Shown here: piece by piece, positions 12,845 to 24,710 of the stretch
Layout: every line of letters starts with the position of its first letter
Numbering within the stretch: position 1 is the first letter of the stretch
DNA from: Mactromeris polynyma
Taxonomy: Eukaryota > Mollusca > Bivalvia > Venerida > Mactridae
Direction: 5' to 3'
NCBI GenBank assembly: GCA_032209605.1
Contig: JASFXZ010000005.1
Coordinates: 31,360,905-31,424,904, forward strand
DNA length: 64,000 nucleotides
Notes under the pieces: generated by a model
The model's input: only the letters and a program-made list of their open reading frames with translations
Databases searched by the model: none
Told to the model about the DNA's origin: nothing
Program-made: the position numbers and the translations under genes

Positions 12845-13085
12845 CGTTTGGCCTCCCAGGTCCTAACTTGGTAGGATGATTGCAATCGGGTAGTAGATGC
12901 ACCCTATTGAATTGGGTTCACTTGGTGGAAATCCTTGTAGCAAGATAACTCCAGTATCCTTTGACCTCCTGGGTCCTAACTTTGTAAGATAATAGCCTAC
13001 ATGTTGTAGATAAACGCTTCTGATTTTGGGATCACTGGGACAAAGGTCAAGGTGAAATAGACCATAAGGTGGAAATCCTCGGCCA
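12845..13085 (+). repeat. two units of a degenerate repeat, about 110 bp period
   Basis: Unit one contains 'tttggcctcccaggtcctaa' then 'cttggtaggatgattgcaat'. Unit two repeats this as 'tttgacctcctgggtcctaa' then 'ctttgtaagataatagcct'. Both continue into 'gggttcact'/'gggatcact' and 'ggtggaaatcct'. It is a bivalve-type non-coding repeat. Confidence 0.75.
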
Positions 13086-13599
13086 CCTTAAGAATTTTTA
13101 AGCGTTTTAAACAATCAAGATCAATCCCTAGTACATCATTGGTACTCACTTCTATGTCACATATTAATTCAAATCCTCTCACTGACAATGCATCTCGAAG
13201 GGGCATAATGGTTTCAAACATATCATGTTCTCAGGTAACAAAATGTTTCTTAAATGGGTTCCATATATCTTTTATACATGGCGATCCTTAGGTAGGAAAG
13301 TTTTCTCAATATGATTTCGTAACAATAAGCACATCTCTGCTGACTGTCCTAGGTTAGCAGTAAACAGCTTTGTCTAGAGTGTTCTTCTTTTTGCAATACA
13401 TTTGCTACAAAATAAGGACCTGCACAATATAATCACAAGTAATGACTGTAAATGACACACACTCCCATCATAAGGCTTTTGGGTTGCGCAGAAACAGAAA
13501 TAAGAATACTCACATGGTGCTGAGGGGGTTTTGGTACATGTACAAGCCTCATATCAGTTGCACTTTTCTAACTTGCTAGAAGTGTATACAGTTCAGTGG

Positions 13600-13845
13600 A
13601 GAATAATTGGACACTGCCAGTAAGCTCAGTCTCATGTAGAGGGGCCTTGGGTTCAAGTCACATCGAATGTACTTTTCCCCTTCAATTTCTAGTATGGTGG
13701 CAGTGGTGTTCGACGGCTCAATGCCGTTATGCCTCAACTGACCAAAATATTGGATAACACAGCAGCCCATATAAAAATATTAGTAGAGCATGGTATTTGT
13801 GTTGCAGGGGTCATGGGTTCAAGCCCGACGCAGGAAGCACTATGT
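13600..13845 (+). repeat. tRNA-derived SINE copies (same family as 53290-53655)
   Basis: First copy: a B-box-like GGGTTCAAGTCAC at about 13650, then 'cttttccccttcaatttc' and 'ggtggcagtggtgttcgacg' at about 13694-13713. This matches the body of the SINE dimer at 53.3-53.6 kb. A second partial head follows at about 13785-13840 ('gtagagcatggtatttgtg', B box GGGTTCAAGCCC). Confidence 0.7.
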
Positions 13846-13849
13846 TATG

Positions 13850-15279
13850 GTAAATGTCTTTTGTTGTCTAAATTGTTATATAATTTCAATGCATTTGATG
13901 CCAGATTAAAATTCCTGTTGGTAATTCATACCTAATACTTTACATTTCTCATTTCATCTGGAGTAAACTCTCTCACGCTTCACATTCCACGCAACCATTA
14001 CCAAGGCATCATCTTTATTTTTATAAGGAAAAAAATAAAGCCATGGCATAGTGATATAAAACTAATAAATATCCACTAAAACAATGATCAAAACCATGCT
14101 TTGTCAATCCCTGAACTAGTTCAATTCAAATGATACGGAAATTAGTAATAAAATACAAGACATGATCGAGATTAGCCATATCGTGTCGCGAAAAGTAGTT
14201 ACAAACAGACGAAAACTCAAGACGTGTTTTGCAAGTTCTGTACCGTTAAGTAAGATTCAGCATGGTTTTTTGGGATAGATATGCACGAATTATCTGTGTA
14301 TATATCACTATAAAATACGCTACCATAAGTCAATCACCAAATGGTATCACTGCTACAAACGGTTGAACGGCTCTGCAATTTCTATTCAGGAATGGAGATT
14401 ATCCCACAATCAATTTCGCTTCACTTCGTTCAATTACCATATTTGGTGTTGGGCCGTCAGGGACAAAACGGACTCTGACATAGTTGAATGCTATATATAT
14501 TCTGACACAGGGCCAATTTTAGGCTTAAGTGCACCTACTCCTTTATAGATGTTAATTTGTTAGTTCAATTATATAACTTAAGTGCTAACCTTGAAGATGT
14601 TTTTTTAAAATCTGTGTAAATCATCCATTTTGTTTACTTCAAAACGAAGGTCAAAACCTTTTTTCACTGGAGAAAATGACGTCAAAATTATAGTATTACG
14701 TAATATAAATTGACGTCATTAAATATATCATTTTAACTGTTTCATTTAACATGCCAATTAACGAGGAGCTACAGTATGGTAACAAACCTTTCATAACGAA
14801 CCTTTTTTGTTCAAGTCCATGATATACAAAAGAATGTATGTCACCATCAAAACAAAACCTTTTAGTCAAGGAAGACATAGTACAAACAAATAAATTTCGT
14901 ACAGCGGCTATGTCTCCTTAGACAGCGATTTACTACTTCAATTGAAGGTAACTAAACCTTTCATGTTTAAATGTGTTTGTTTTTTACGTGATTGTATGTA
15001 CTCTATTATTCATCAAAGTCTTTAAAACAAATCAGTGTTTTGCCTCATTGCCATACAAGGAGTAGTCTTATACAGAAAATCATCGAAATAATATTTCAAT
15101 AGTTGCTTTACGCTACTATAATTTGTTAGTGTAGCAGTCTATAAATCGAAAAACAGCAAGAAAGCTAATGAATTAAGTCTCTTTAAAGATAGAATATATA
15201 AAATGAGTGTTACTTTTTCATTTTTATTGATAAAACGCTGTGGAGTCGTGGAACACTGCAATTCCAAAAGCGACATTAA
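13850..15279. other. no gene seen; paired CRE-like sites near 14.7 kb
   Basis: Two TGACGTCA palindromes occur 36 bases apart at about 14677 and 14713, among repeated 'aaacctttt' strings. No coding segment was recognised, so a regulatory role is only a possibility. Confidence 0.35.
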
Positions 15280-15287
15280 CTTTTTAC

Positions 15288-16236
15288 TAGGGATGTCAAC
15301 GAATATTCGAATATTCGAATATTCGTTTTATCTTCGAATATTCGAATCCTGTTTCAATATTCGAATATTCGAAAAAATATACTTTATAAAAAAATTATGA
15401 AAAATAAAAATAGTTCTTTGTTTATTTATTTGCCTACCCCGATTTGTGTAAGATAGTATGAGAGTAATAAAGGACGCTGTTGTTGTTGAAATATACGCGT
15501 TTGTAAAAGTGTCAATGTGTATATTGGGGGGTGCTAATATAATTGTATATCGTCAGGTGATGACATTTTGTCTCTTTCGATAATCCGTTAATTACTGACC
15601 GATTGCAACAGTTTGATAGTACATAGTCTCACATAGAAGAAAATAGGTGTCTAATTGTCGGTAATGTTGTTGTTGACGAAAGGTGTAAAAAGTAGGCAGT
15701 TAAAACCACCGTTAATAAACTGAGAAACAGACTGGCCAGTGACCTTGTGGATAACATAATATTTCTCAACAAGAACAAAGTCCAGGTACCAAGTAGAACG
15801 GACTTGTGAATGTGAAATTAAGACGGAGTGAATTAAGTGACTAAGTGTATTTTACCAAGTGTTCATGTTTATTTCATACATTTGTATATTTTGATAACAT
15901 AAACTTTCTGCATAAGAACGATTACCAAAACCGAGTGAAACCGAGTTGTGAATTTGACAAAAACAAAACATATTAAACACTTCACAAAGATATTCATAAA
16001 CACGAATATTGGCATTCAGAAGATGATCTGTTAACTGCAATAACTTCATTCGTCAGAGTCTTAACTTCCGATGAAAATAAAAGTAAAATACATACAGCAC
16101 GTAAGGAACTTTGGTATATGAAATATTATTTTTTTTAATAATTTTGTCTAAGTTGTGACGAACGAATATTCGAATATTCGTTCGAAATGAAAAACGAATA
16201 TTCGAATACCTGATTTGCCATTCGTTGACATCCCTA
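15288..16236. mobile_element. non-autonomous hAT-type element with TIRs and 8-bp target duplication
   Basis: A 949-bp element. The left end reads TAGGGATGTCAACGAAT and the right end is its exact reverse complement. It is flanked by a perfect 8-bp direct repeat CTTTTTAC at 15280-15287 and 16237-16244, the target-site length typical of hAT transposons. Just inside each end are clusters of CGAATATTCG palindromes (three or more on the left, three on the right), which look like subterminal transposase-binding sites. The interior has no transposase-like frame, so the element would need a transposase supplied in trans. Confidence 0.92.
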
Positions 16237-16439
16237 CTTTTTACCATGTATAAAACGTTGGGACGCTTATATTATAGATCAATAAGAGACAACACTTACT
16301 GGTTTCATTTAAGTAAAGTCATACCTGGAATTTGAACATACTTTGACCAATGTTTCACTTACATTGTCCAAGCAAATTACGGGCGACTACTCACAACGCC
16401 CGGATTTCAGAACAAACAGTACGTAATCGTTTTGGGGAA

Positions 16440-17060
16440 GGCAGTTTGTACGTGTCATCGACGTGACTGACTTCAATGGGCCAAGGGACACATCAATAAG
16501 ACAAGGCAGAACTGGCGAACGATTCCTTTGTCCGACGAATCAATGTTTGCATAGTCCCGAGGTGAATCTACCGACGTAGGGACGAACGTTATGCTGACAT
16601 ACTAAAGAGGGATGAGGGATCGTTTAGTGGGTGGAGGGTCATTTATGGTCTGGGGTCGGTATTGTTTATCGATATCGGACCACACTTGTTGTCATTGAGG
16701 ATAATTTAACGCTTGTCTCTATAGGGATAATATACTAGCGCCTCACAGTGTCCCTCTCCTACACATTGATGGCGCCTTTTCAGCAAGACAACGCTAGAGC
16801 ACACGTCGCTAGTGATAACGTTCGGTTAAAAATAACAACATCGATTTCATAAAGCCCATATTTAAATCCGACAGAACGTCTTTAGGATAATCTTGTAAGA
16901 CGTCTTTGGTGACACCCAAATCCACTAGGTAACTTCAATAAGCTTCAAGACGCGACGTCGCTGCCAAGCCGTCATCAATGCACGCGGCGGTCATACACGT
17001 TACTATTGTCAGAATTTCATATTAGACCCTTACCTGAGTTGAAATCAAATAAAACAACGA
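16440..17060 (+). pseudogene. Tc1-like transposase relic
   Basis: In shifting plus-strand frames, pieces of a Tc1/mariner-superfamily DDE transposase appear in order. A GGSFMVWGR-like segment lies at about 16635 and YRYRTTLVVIEDNLT at about 16665-16710. FQQDNARAHVA, with the second catalytic Asp, lies at about 16777-16808, and a C-terminal end like 'VINARGGHTRYY' at about 16970-17005. It is followed by AAATAAAACAACGAAATTGA, which resembles the 3' ends of Tc1-type genes. Several stops and frameshifts show it is dead. Confidence 0.8.
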
Positions 17061-17069
17061 AATTGATAA

Positions 17070-17900
17070 TTTATTGTCCCCGATTTAATGTTTTTAATGA
17101 ATTGATAATAGATGATTTCACAATTACACACATATTTCAAAACGATCACTCATAAAAGTAACGGTACATTCCTATTCTGGTTAAGCGAAAGTTTACTTTT
17201 ATGGTTCAGTATATACATGTAGATATAACCTACTCTATTCTACGTGGGGATATTCCGTTGATATCCTTAGTTGAGAGTAGAAGGTACCGGAATGGTCGTA
17301 GGTAATAGTTTGTATTATTGTTCATAAGAACGATAAACAACAAGTCCACTGGGAGTGCACACCTTTTATTCTATTGTAACATAGTTTATGATAAATTCAC
17401 ATAAGTCCAGTGATAATCTTATAGTTAACTTTTCTAGTCATTGTCTACAAATATATTAATAATTTCCCAGCTTAAAACAGTCTCAGATGTTAACCTGACT
17501 GTAGCCTCTGAGCTCCCGAAACCAACTCTGATTATCCCCTCGTGCGCGGCTATTATCAGTATCTTTCTTACTGTATTTCGGGCAATATTGACCAATCCCG
17601 AAAGCCATAACCTTAATCGCCAACCACGTCACTCACTAATTAACTGACGTGGTGCGTAATTCTACCCTGTTTCTAACGGATAACCAAATATGTCAGAGAT
17701 CCTGACCCAGGGCAAAGTTCGTGTATTTGTGTAGAATTATTCATCAAGTGCACAAAGAAATTCTTATCATTCTTATCTACACGTGTATATATTCCCAGCC
17801 AATGTACTGACCAACTATGTGAAAGGTTAATAGACTGGCTACATATATGTTTGTACGTGTAATATTCTGGTATGAACGTTTCTATGATAATATTTTGAAA
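17070..17900. other. downstream flank of IFI44-like gene A, no gene seen
   Basis: AT-rich. An AATAAA hexamer on the minus strand near 17366 could serve gene A as a poly(A) signal, but it is more than 500 bases from the stop. Confidence 0.3.
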
Positions 17901-17908
17901 ACGTCATA

Positions 17909-20374
17909 TCAACCTGAAACCCCTAGTCCGTCGCAGGAATAATGCAGAATCTGACGTAAAGCTAGTAGTAGTGAGATGTTTTTTGGTGTAGAAGGTTCTA
18001 TGTCTTCTTGATAGTTGACGATAGGATGGATTGAGGCCAGTTCGATGGAAAACAGTTCGCTGACGTATTTCATCACATTATGTACCGATAAGCTTATAAA
18101 CATATTTGATGCATCTTCACGAACCCTTTTGCTAAGTAAGTCAACATGTGTCAGTATGAACACCTCAGGCACGTCTGTCAATGAAATAATACAATCTTTA
18201 TTCAGATAAAATTTCACAGTTTGGTTTCATACTTGACAAAAATGATAATGGTTACATCATGTTCTAGTGGTAAAGTTGTTAATACACCGCTATAAGATCT
18301 CAATATTGCATTTCACTGATATAAGTTGGACATTACTGCCGTTATATATTTCAGTAAGCTATGACGTTTTAAAACAGTTTTCCGAGGTTGCCAACCATTA
18401 ACTACCCGCCTGCGGTGGAGGGCAATTTGCAAGCATTGTCTAGTCAAAGTGTCACAGAGAGCAAATGCTTGTTCGGGAATACGAAGCTACAAACTCGAAG
18501 TTGGCATTGGCGCGCATTACAAATTAAAACACAATCGTGTTAAGCTTCGTGGGTCTTTTGCTTGAACTATCTATAGTTTACATTCACGAGGGGCTCGCCG
18601 TTCGTATGTTGTCGAGTTTCCATCTTTACACTGTATGATTTATTTGGGGTGATGTTTTTTCCCCTGCCAGTCTCAAGCCAATATTCACTTTTTTATGATT
18701 GAGCCTTGTCATTTTTGTTTTTTGTAGTTCTATACAAGTATGCACATTTGTCAAGTAAATTGCGTGAGGCATTTCCAATTTAACGTCTTCATTGAACTGT
18801 TTAAATGGTGGAGAGGTAATAGTTCAGGTACATGTTATTAGCGACTTAATCAAATAGTTTAGTGTGTATTGTATTTACTGATTATAATTCATTATTTGTA
18901 CATCTGGCATAATAGTAGCCAGGCAGTCCAAATTAAATTATTCCAAATGTAACTTTATTGAACTTGAAAAAACGATTTTTGTAAAAATGTTTAAATACAT
19001 TCGCTGCACAACGTCTTATATTAAAGGTCAGTATATACAAAATGCATTACAATTAGTTTACTGTAAATATTTATGTTGCACCCACCTTCACGTTTTATAT
19101 GTTTCCGCATGTTTTGTATTTTGTCAATTAACACCGGGGGGTAATTGTTCATGATGTTACTGGCATCGATTACAATTACAACACAGTGTGTTTTATCTTC
19201 GATGTTAGGTTCCTTTCTGTAGTACTCGCTATCTTCAGTTATTGTTTCTTGTTCGTCAAACTGCCAACAAATTTATTATACAATGAAGTGGAAACTTTAC
19301 ATTTAACGCGTTTTATTCGTTATCAAAAATAAACGGAAGCAATAATGTATTCGCAATATAATGTTATAATCATAACCACTCAAATGTATAACATATTATC
19401 ACCAGAGCACAAAACGAAACTCATTTATGAAGTCATCAGATGACTGAATATGTATATGTTCGTGTCTACTTCTGTTTTGGGAGGCTGTGCCCTTTGTATG
19501 TGGCAATTTCCGTTCGACGTCTTATTTGAACTTCTTCGAATTCAGTTAAATTTGTTGTTTGTTATTTTCAATATTGAACATTAAACAATTATTTGGTTAT
19601 AAGTTTAAAATTCACAGTTTTAAACCACAACCTTCAGCTGTGCAATTCTGGTTGGGAAAATGATTCGATTTCTTGTCATAAATTTTAATCATTACTATGA
19701 TCGCATTACCTCATAATCTTCCCTGATATGTCCTTTTAGTAACTTTAAACTGTCTGCAGGAAGCAACCCATGCTTATATCTTGATTCAATACCCATACAA
19801 TCAAAAAATCGGAAATTCTTCAGTAGTTCACTGTCCGTGTAGCATTTTAACTGTTCATAAAATATAATAAAGAATAAGTACATATCTAAAATAATTTCGT
19901 ACGTACGTTCAAAATACAATTTTAAATCGATTTTTAGGGTCTTTTTATTTTCGGAAATTCGGAACTCTTATTTAGAGATGATATTTACTTAATATTCCCT
20001 TTATTTCTTATTTCGTAGACATGAAATAGAGATACCAATTATGAGTGAAATATTGCATCTCATAAATTTAAAACCACAATGATTCTTTGTAAAAATGATT
20101 AATGCATCAGCTAGTACAGAATGATAACGGAATTTGAATTATGTTTTTCTTAATTATTTCTAGTCTTGAATATTTCGAATATACTTACTTGCCGAGTGTA
20201 ACTTGTATTTGAAGTTCCGCCTTTAGCAATTGCTGTCTTTCTGCCTGCACTGACAGTTAGAAATGCACTTATCAAACTAGACTTCCCTGAGGATATGGGT
20301 CCAAGAAGTAGAACATTTGGGATCAATTCGGTGGGGTTCAGTTCATTTATTTCTTTCTTCACACTATTCTCCAA
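17909..20374 (-). CDS. IFI44-like GTPase, gene A (four exons, 5' end not found)
   Basis: Minus-strand exons are 20374-20189, 19850-19710, 19260-19086 and 18174-17909 (TGA stop). All have AG acceptors and GT donors (GTAAGT, GTAATG, GTGGGT), with phases 0, 0 and 1. Together they encode about 255 residues of an interferon-induced protein 44-type GTPase domain. The first exon carries the P-loop LLLGPISSGKSS. The second has a D-x-x-G (FFDCMG, G3). The third matches the family's 'EDKTHCVVIVIDAS' strand. The fourth has FILTHVDLL as the G4 element; H replaces the usual K, as is common in this family. All four exons are open. An upstream exon must exist, because the P-loop exon begins at an acceptor; an ATG at 20392 within the intron is in frame but probably not the start. 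No TLDc domain was seen. Vertebrate relatives are interferon-induced; an immune role here is inference. Confidence 0.85.
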
Positions 20375-20394
20375 CTGAAAGCAATACGTCAATA

Positions 20395-21435
20395 GTTGAT
20401 TTGTCTTTTTAACACCTGAATGTTCGAGTTTATCCCACCCACTGATGGAACGTGCATGTATGTTGAACTGATATAGGAAAGTGCTAAATTAAAACATTAT
20501 GTTATGTATGGACAGTATCGATATTCTCTACCGATTCTATATACTGCCTTCCCTTTTCTATCATAAGTGTATTACATGAACTTCTAAATCTTGCAAAACA
20601 GGTTCTGTTTTTTTAAATATCTATAACACAGATATACTCACTATTTCTCACGCTAGTGATTCGCATCAAACATGTAAAAAGCCCCAGTATACAAATCTAT
20701 GGTTTGATAATGTTTTGAAAGCATTTATCCAGTTCTGTACTGATGCAAATGAATTTTAACTCTTGTATCTTATGAAAATTCCAAATATTACTGAGATAAT
20801 CTCATTAACTATTATTTAAATATTCCAAAATTTGAACAATTGAATTTATAATATGAGGTCTTATAATTTTGTGTTGCAATTGTACGTTTTTGATTTATTG
20901 TCTAAGTATTTGACGATAATACTTAAAATATATCTGAAAACACAATTTCGTTTACTCTTGTATGGACTGTTGATGTAAAAGGAAGCAAAGCTAGAAATAC
21001 TGGTTGTTTCCAATTCTTATTTTGATTAATCAAACGTCTATTGTAAGAAATATATGTGTGATATACTCTGAATATGGCCATTAACTGCAATGATTTATTT
21101 TAACATCATACATTAGAGCATAGTAAAACATTTATAACTTTGAATCATGACATGATGCGTTACAAAAGAGTGTTGTGATTGAGAATTGTCATTGAGACTC
21201 AGTGTTACAAATCAACATGATAATGAACTTTTGAAAATTATTTTAATCTGAATATTTTTTTGAACGTACAATTATTTTTAAATTGAATATCCTTGTTTTC
21301 TGATGGTTCTTGTGAAAGTTTACATGTTTGTCACATTTCGTTGTCCTCATTATGTGAGTGAAAACAATACTTTAAAGTGTATTTTAGTCCTTATCGTACA
21401 CAAAAGAGAAGTTGTGTTGTAGTTTTTATTTAAGT
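20395..21435. other. 5' flank/intron of gene A, no exon found
   Basis: The missing first exon of gene A should lie on the minus strand at or beyond this stretch. No splice-bounded, protein-like frame and no TLDc-like segment was recognised. Confidence 0.4.
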
Positions 21436-21440
21436 TATGA

Positions 21441-21640
21441 ACAATGTTGTAACAACGTTGTACTCAACATTGTATCAATGTTGTCACAACGTAATGGCAA
21501 CTTTGTGGGAATTATGTCACATCGTTATTAAAAATAGTCTCATTACAACGTTAAGAAAACCATACATTTAACGTGGTTCCAACTTTGTACACAACGTTAT
21601 GGCAACTTTAGTGATATAGTTATTGTGTTAGCTGGAATGT
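21441..21640. repeat. ACAACGTT-rich interspersed repeat
   Basis: ACAACGTT or ACAACGTA recurs about five times at 15-60 base spacing, with 'aatggcaactttgtggga', 'acaacgttatggcaac' and a terminal 'tgtgttagctgg'. The strings are partly palindromic. Similar ACAACGTT repeats are widespread in cnidarian and mollusc genomes. It sits between gene A and the hAT pseudogene. Confidence 0.65.
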
Positions 21641-22939
21641 AACAAATACTTTTTAATACCCTTCTGTTTATTTATTTCAGTCTCACCAGTATACATTTAT
21701 ATATACACCACGTAGTTATGACTCATAACATGGATATCCCTATTCAAATTGAGTTATAAGAGACAATAAAACTACACACTTTATTAAAATATCGTAACAA
21801 TGACATTATTCTTTAATACAGAAATTTTATACAAAAATGGTATTGCACTACAAACTATCTACAAATGAAATACCAAGGAGCAGTCGTTAATATTATTATA
21901 ATAAAATAATTAAATGTTTAAAAAAATAATTTGCAGATGGGAACTGATACACAGCGACAGCTAGAGCAACGGCTTCGGTATACAATGCCTCCCTCACTAA
22001 TGGGTCGTTTCCTTCATCAAAGATGGCAGCCAGCTTTGTTCTGAAAGTCGACAGGAAAAATGTAAGGAGAGCGTCCGCCCTTGCCACCCATCTTGTTTCG
22101 CATATAGATTGGAGTTTAATACGCCTTTCATTTCTTTACGACTGATAGGGTCGTTTTCAAGTGTTTCCTGAAAGCGAATGAGCCTCTTTCCACAATAATT
22201 AAACGCAAAGGCTACCTCTTGTACTTTGTCCATCATCATACGAACGAATGGTTCCTTTGATGCGTGAACAATGGCGAGGTTAAGAAGTGTGCTTTGCAAT
22301 GTGTATATGCAGCTTCCGGTACAATCTGTTTCATACGGGCTTGAATACTCCGGAACTTGCCGGACATGTTAGCTGCTCCATCATACCCTTGGTCTCGCAT
22401 CCGGTTGACATCGATTCCGTTTACACGCAATTGTGGAAGAAATGCATCTGACAATGCTTCGTCGGTTGTGCCGATACACTCAGCAAACCAAAGGAAATCT
22501 TCTCTGAATGTGTTCGATTCCTCATCATAACAGCAACGACAGAGAGCCATTTGTTCGATGGTAGCTGCTTCGGTCGCATCATCAGCCACTATTTTCTTTT
22601 TTAAAGCATTTCCGCAGATTTCAATGATTTCATTCTCTCCGTTTTTCAAATGGTCTTTCATTACGGGATTGTATTTAGCTTGGTAATGAAGCAGGCTAAT
22701 GAAATTACATGTTCTGTCGTCTGTTTCGCGAAATGCCAAACCTTGCTTTCCGAGCTTAACGACGGTCTCGACTATTCCCGATAAAACCTGACGATTCTGT
22801 TCTACTAATTGGTTATAGGAAGATGAAATTAAGAAGGCTATGTCTTTCTGTTTACCACTCAAAACGGACAGGAACGTTTCCGCAGCTTTCGCCGACGACA
22901 TATGAGTTGCTGACATACTGTGGTTACCCAGTATCTGAA

Positions 22940-23480
22940 AAATAAACTTGTATTTAACTACAACTCTTAAATGGTGGTATTTATAAACTAACGGACATTC
23001 TCAGTAATTTACTGTGACTTAAAGGTTGCTCAATTAGTGTATCAAACAATAGGTCCTCCAGGCCCACACCAAACACCAAATTCAGGTAAATTACTATAAA
23101 CCAGGGACATTACACACATATAAAAGAATGACAAAAGTGCTACCGCCTTTGAAAAGGATCAAGTCGTCTAATACCATCTAAAACCTTACTTAAAAAAAGT
23201 GGTTAACAAACATAATAAAATACTTTAACAGGACCATAACAGAAGGTAAATGCCGGCAAAACCCGACAGAGCTTAACAATTACTCTGTTTTTATTAATGT
23301 TTTCAACGTCAAGCTTCGCATACGTGTAAGTACGCAAGTACCCCGCCCTGTCCCACAAAATGCGAGCATACGCACATTCTTTCAAATGATGGTCTTTTTA
23401 ACAGTTAAAGTGTACTAGTATGGACCCAAACGAATCTTTCTAGCCTTTATAATTAAATACCGTTCGAATTTATTTTATGT
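22940..23480. other. intron of the hAT pseudogene, nothing further seen
   Basis: AT-rich, lying between the acceptor at 22935 and the donor at 23496. No second element was recognised. Confidence 0.4.
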
Positions 23481-23740
23481 TAACCAGAACTTTTACCTTA
23501 GATACATTGCTCCTGTCGTTCAACGGTTGTGTAATAAGTATCTTGTTCTTGTCATCTTTGGGAGCAAACGGGCTGCACGGAGCATAGAATACACCATTGG
23601 TTGACTTGGAATAGCGAAGCGAGGAATTACTTGTAAAGTAAGGTGCCTGTAGTTTCCGGAATTTTCCAGCTTGGTATCTGAAGTAAAAACAGTACACGAA
23701 CATCATCTTGTGGCGAGAAAAAAAACTGAAAAAATAATAC

Positions 23741-23793
23741 TGCCCCCGGGTATCGAACACAGGACCTCATTATCCCACTGCGCTAGCTGGGCA
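23741..23793 (-). repeat. short tRNA-like sequence without anticodon arm
   Basis: On the minus strand the 53 bases begin TGCCC and end GGGCA, so the ends can pair. They carry CTAGCGCAGTGGG (A-box-like) and GTGTTCGATACCC (B box). There is no room for an anticodon arm, so this is a tRNA-derived element and not a tRNA gene. It lies just upstream of exon 2 of the hAT pseudogene. Confidence 0.65.
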
Positions 23794-24169
23794 TATTAAC
23801 TGTTTAATGATTTAGATTGTATATAAAATAATAATTGGTTAAACGCGTGCCGTGCAGAGAAACCGAAGTATTTTTACAGATATATAACACAACCGATTTA
23901 CAAGCATAATAATAATGTTATCTAACTATACACAATGTGACGTCATCTTTATTCGTGATTTTATTTGAATTGACTAAAATGATTCATTAACTGACATCTA
24001 TGAGATAAAGTAATCTTACAATCAATGTATGTGCTTACCTGCTTGGAAATGTGAACTATGGGCAGTGTCTCACTCGTGTTTCAACAATGATACCATTGTG
24101 TGGTCATCCAGATCAGGATTTGGTCCGAACATGTCAATGTAAGGCGGATCGATGCAGTCGGCCATGTTT

Positions 24170-24700
24170 TCAAATTTACCCGCTTGATAAACATTTCATT
24201 CGGATGAAACAGTTTCAACGATAAAGTGTTACTAATACGGGGTGCAACTGAAGACGGAACAAAATAAAAAAGTGATCGATTTATATCCCCTCGACGCTAC
24301 GTGTTGTGTATACTGTCTGTTTACTACGTACAGTGCACGCTGAACTAAGGACATTTTCCGAGATATGGATTGGACGTATCGTCAACGAAAATTCTAAGCT
24401 GTGAATATTAGCTGTGTTGTAACCCTTCACCCCCTGAGCCTTTGAATTTAAGGCTGATTTAGAATTTTTAGTTTTTCGACTTTTGAAAATGATAATACGA
24501 ACGGGCGTACGTGCGTGTGCACAGCTATGGGCTTGGAACCAAATATGTATGGTAGGTACATGTACCAAAATATTCTAACTAAAGCTTGATGTAAAATATC
24601 ATGTAAGATAATAAGGACAATATAATTTGTTTTTTAAATGTATGATAAGCACATGGAAACAGAAACTTACATATGCAAAAAGCCCTTCACTTTGAAATAT
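24170..24700. other. 5' flank of the hAT pseudogene, no gene seen
   Basis: No further exon or repeat was recognised. The minus-strand frame at 24281-24568 is not protein-like. Confidence 0.35.
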
Positions 24701-24710
24701 TTGAAACAAC

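Larger units (their letters stand above)
21925..24165 (-). pseudogene. hAT transposase-like (ZMYM1/P52rIPK type) gene, interrupted by introns and broken
   Basis: Minus-strand exons are 24165-24039, 23677-23497 and 22934 to about 21930. Splice sites are good (GTAAGC; tttacttcag; GTAAAA; tttatttttcag). Exon 1 starts ATG with MADCIDPPYIDMFGPN and has an in-frame TGA after LLKHE, where relatives usually have W; a frame change is then needed to reach FPSRYQAGKFRKL. Exon 2 has a TTF-type zinc-finger-like segment (YSKSTNGVFYAPCSPFAP). Exon 3 covers DUF4371 and the start of the RNase H-like hAT core: VADDATEAATIEQMALC with a catalytic Asp, then DGAANMSGKF, CKAH and CETRW. Frame changes occur near 22290 and 22117. 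The C-terminal hAT dimerisation region is missing. This is a decayed transposase gene or a dead copy of a domesticated one. Confidence 0.85.

Noticed and set aside
20375..20392. ATG at 20392 as the start of IFI44-like gene A
   Set aside because: It lies in the polypyrimidine tract and acceptor of the intron. Gene B has the same acceptor position without an equivalent ATG, so an upstream exon is more likely.
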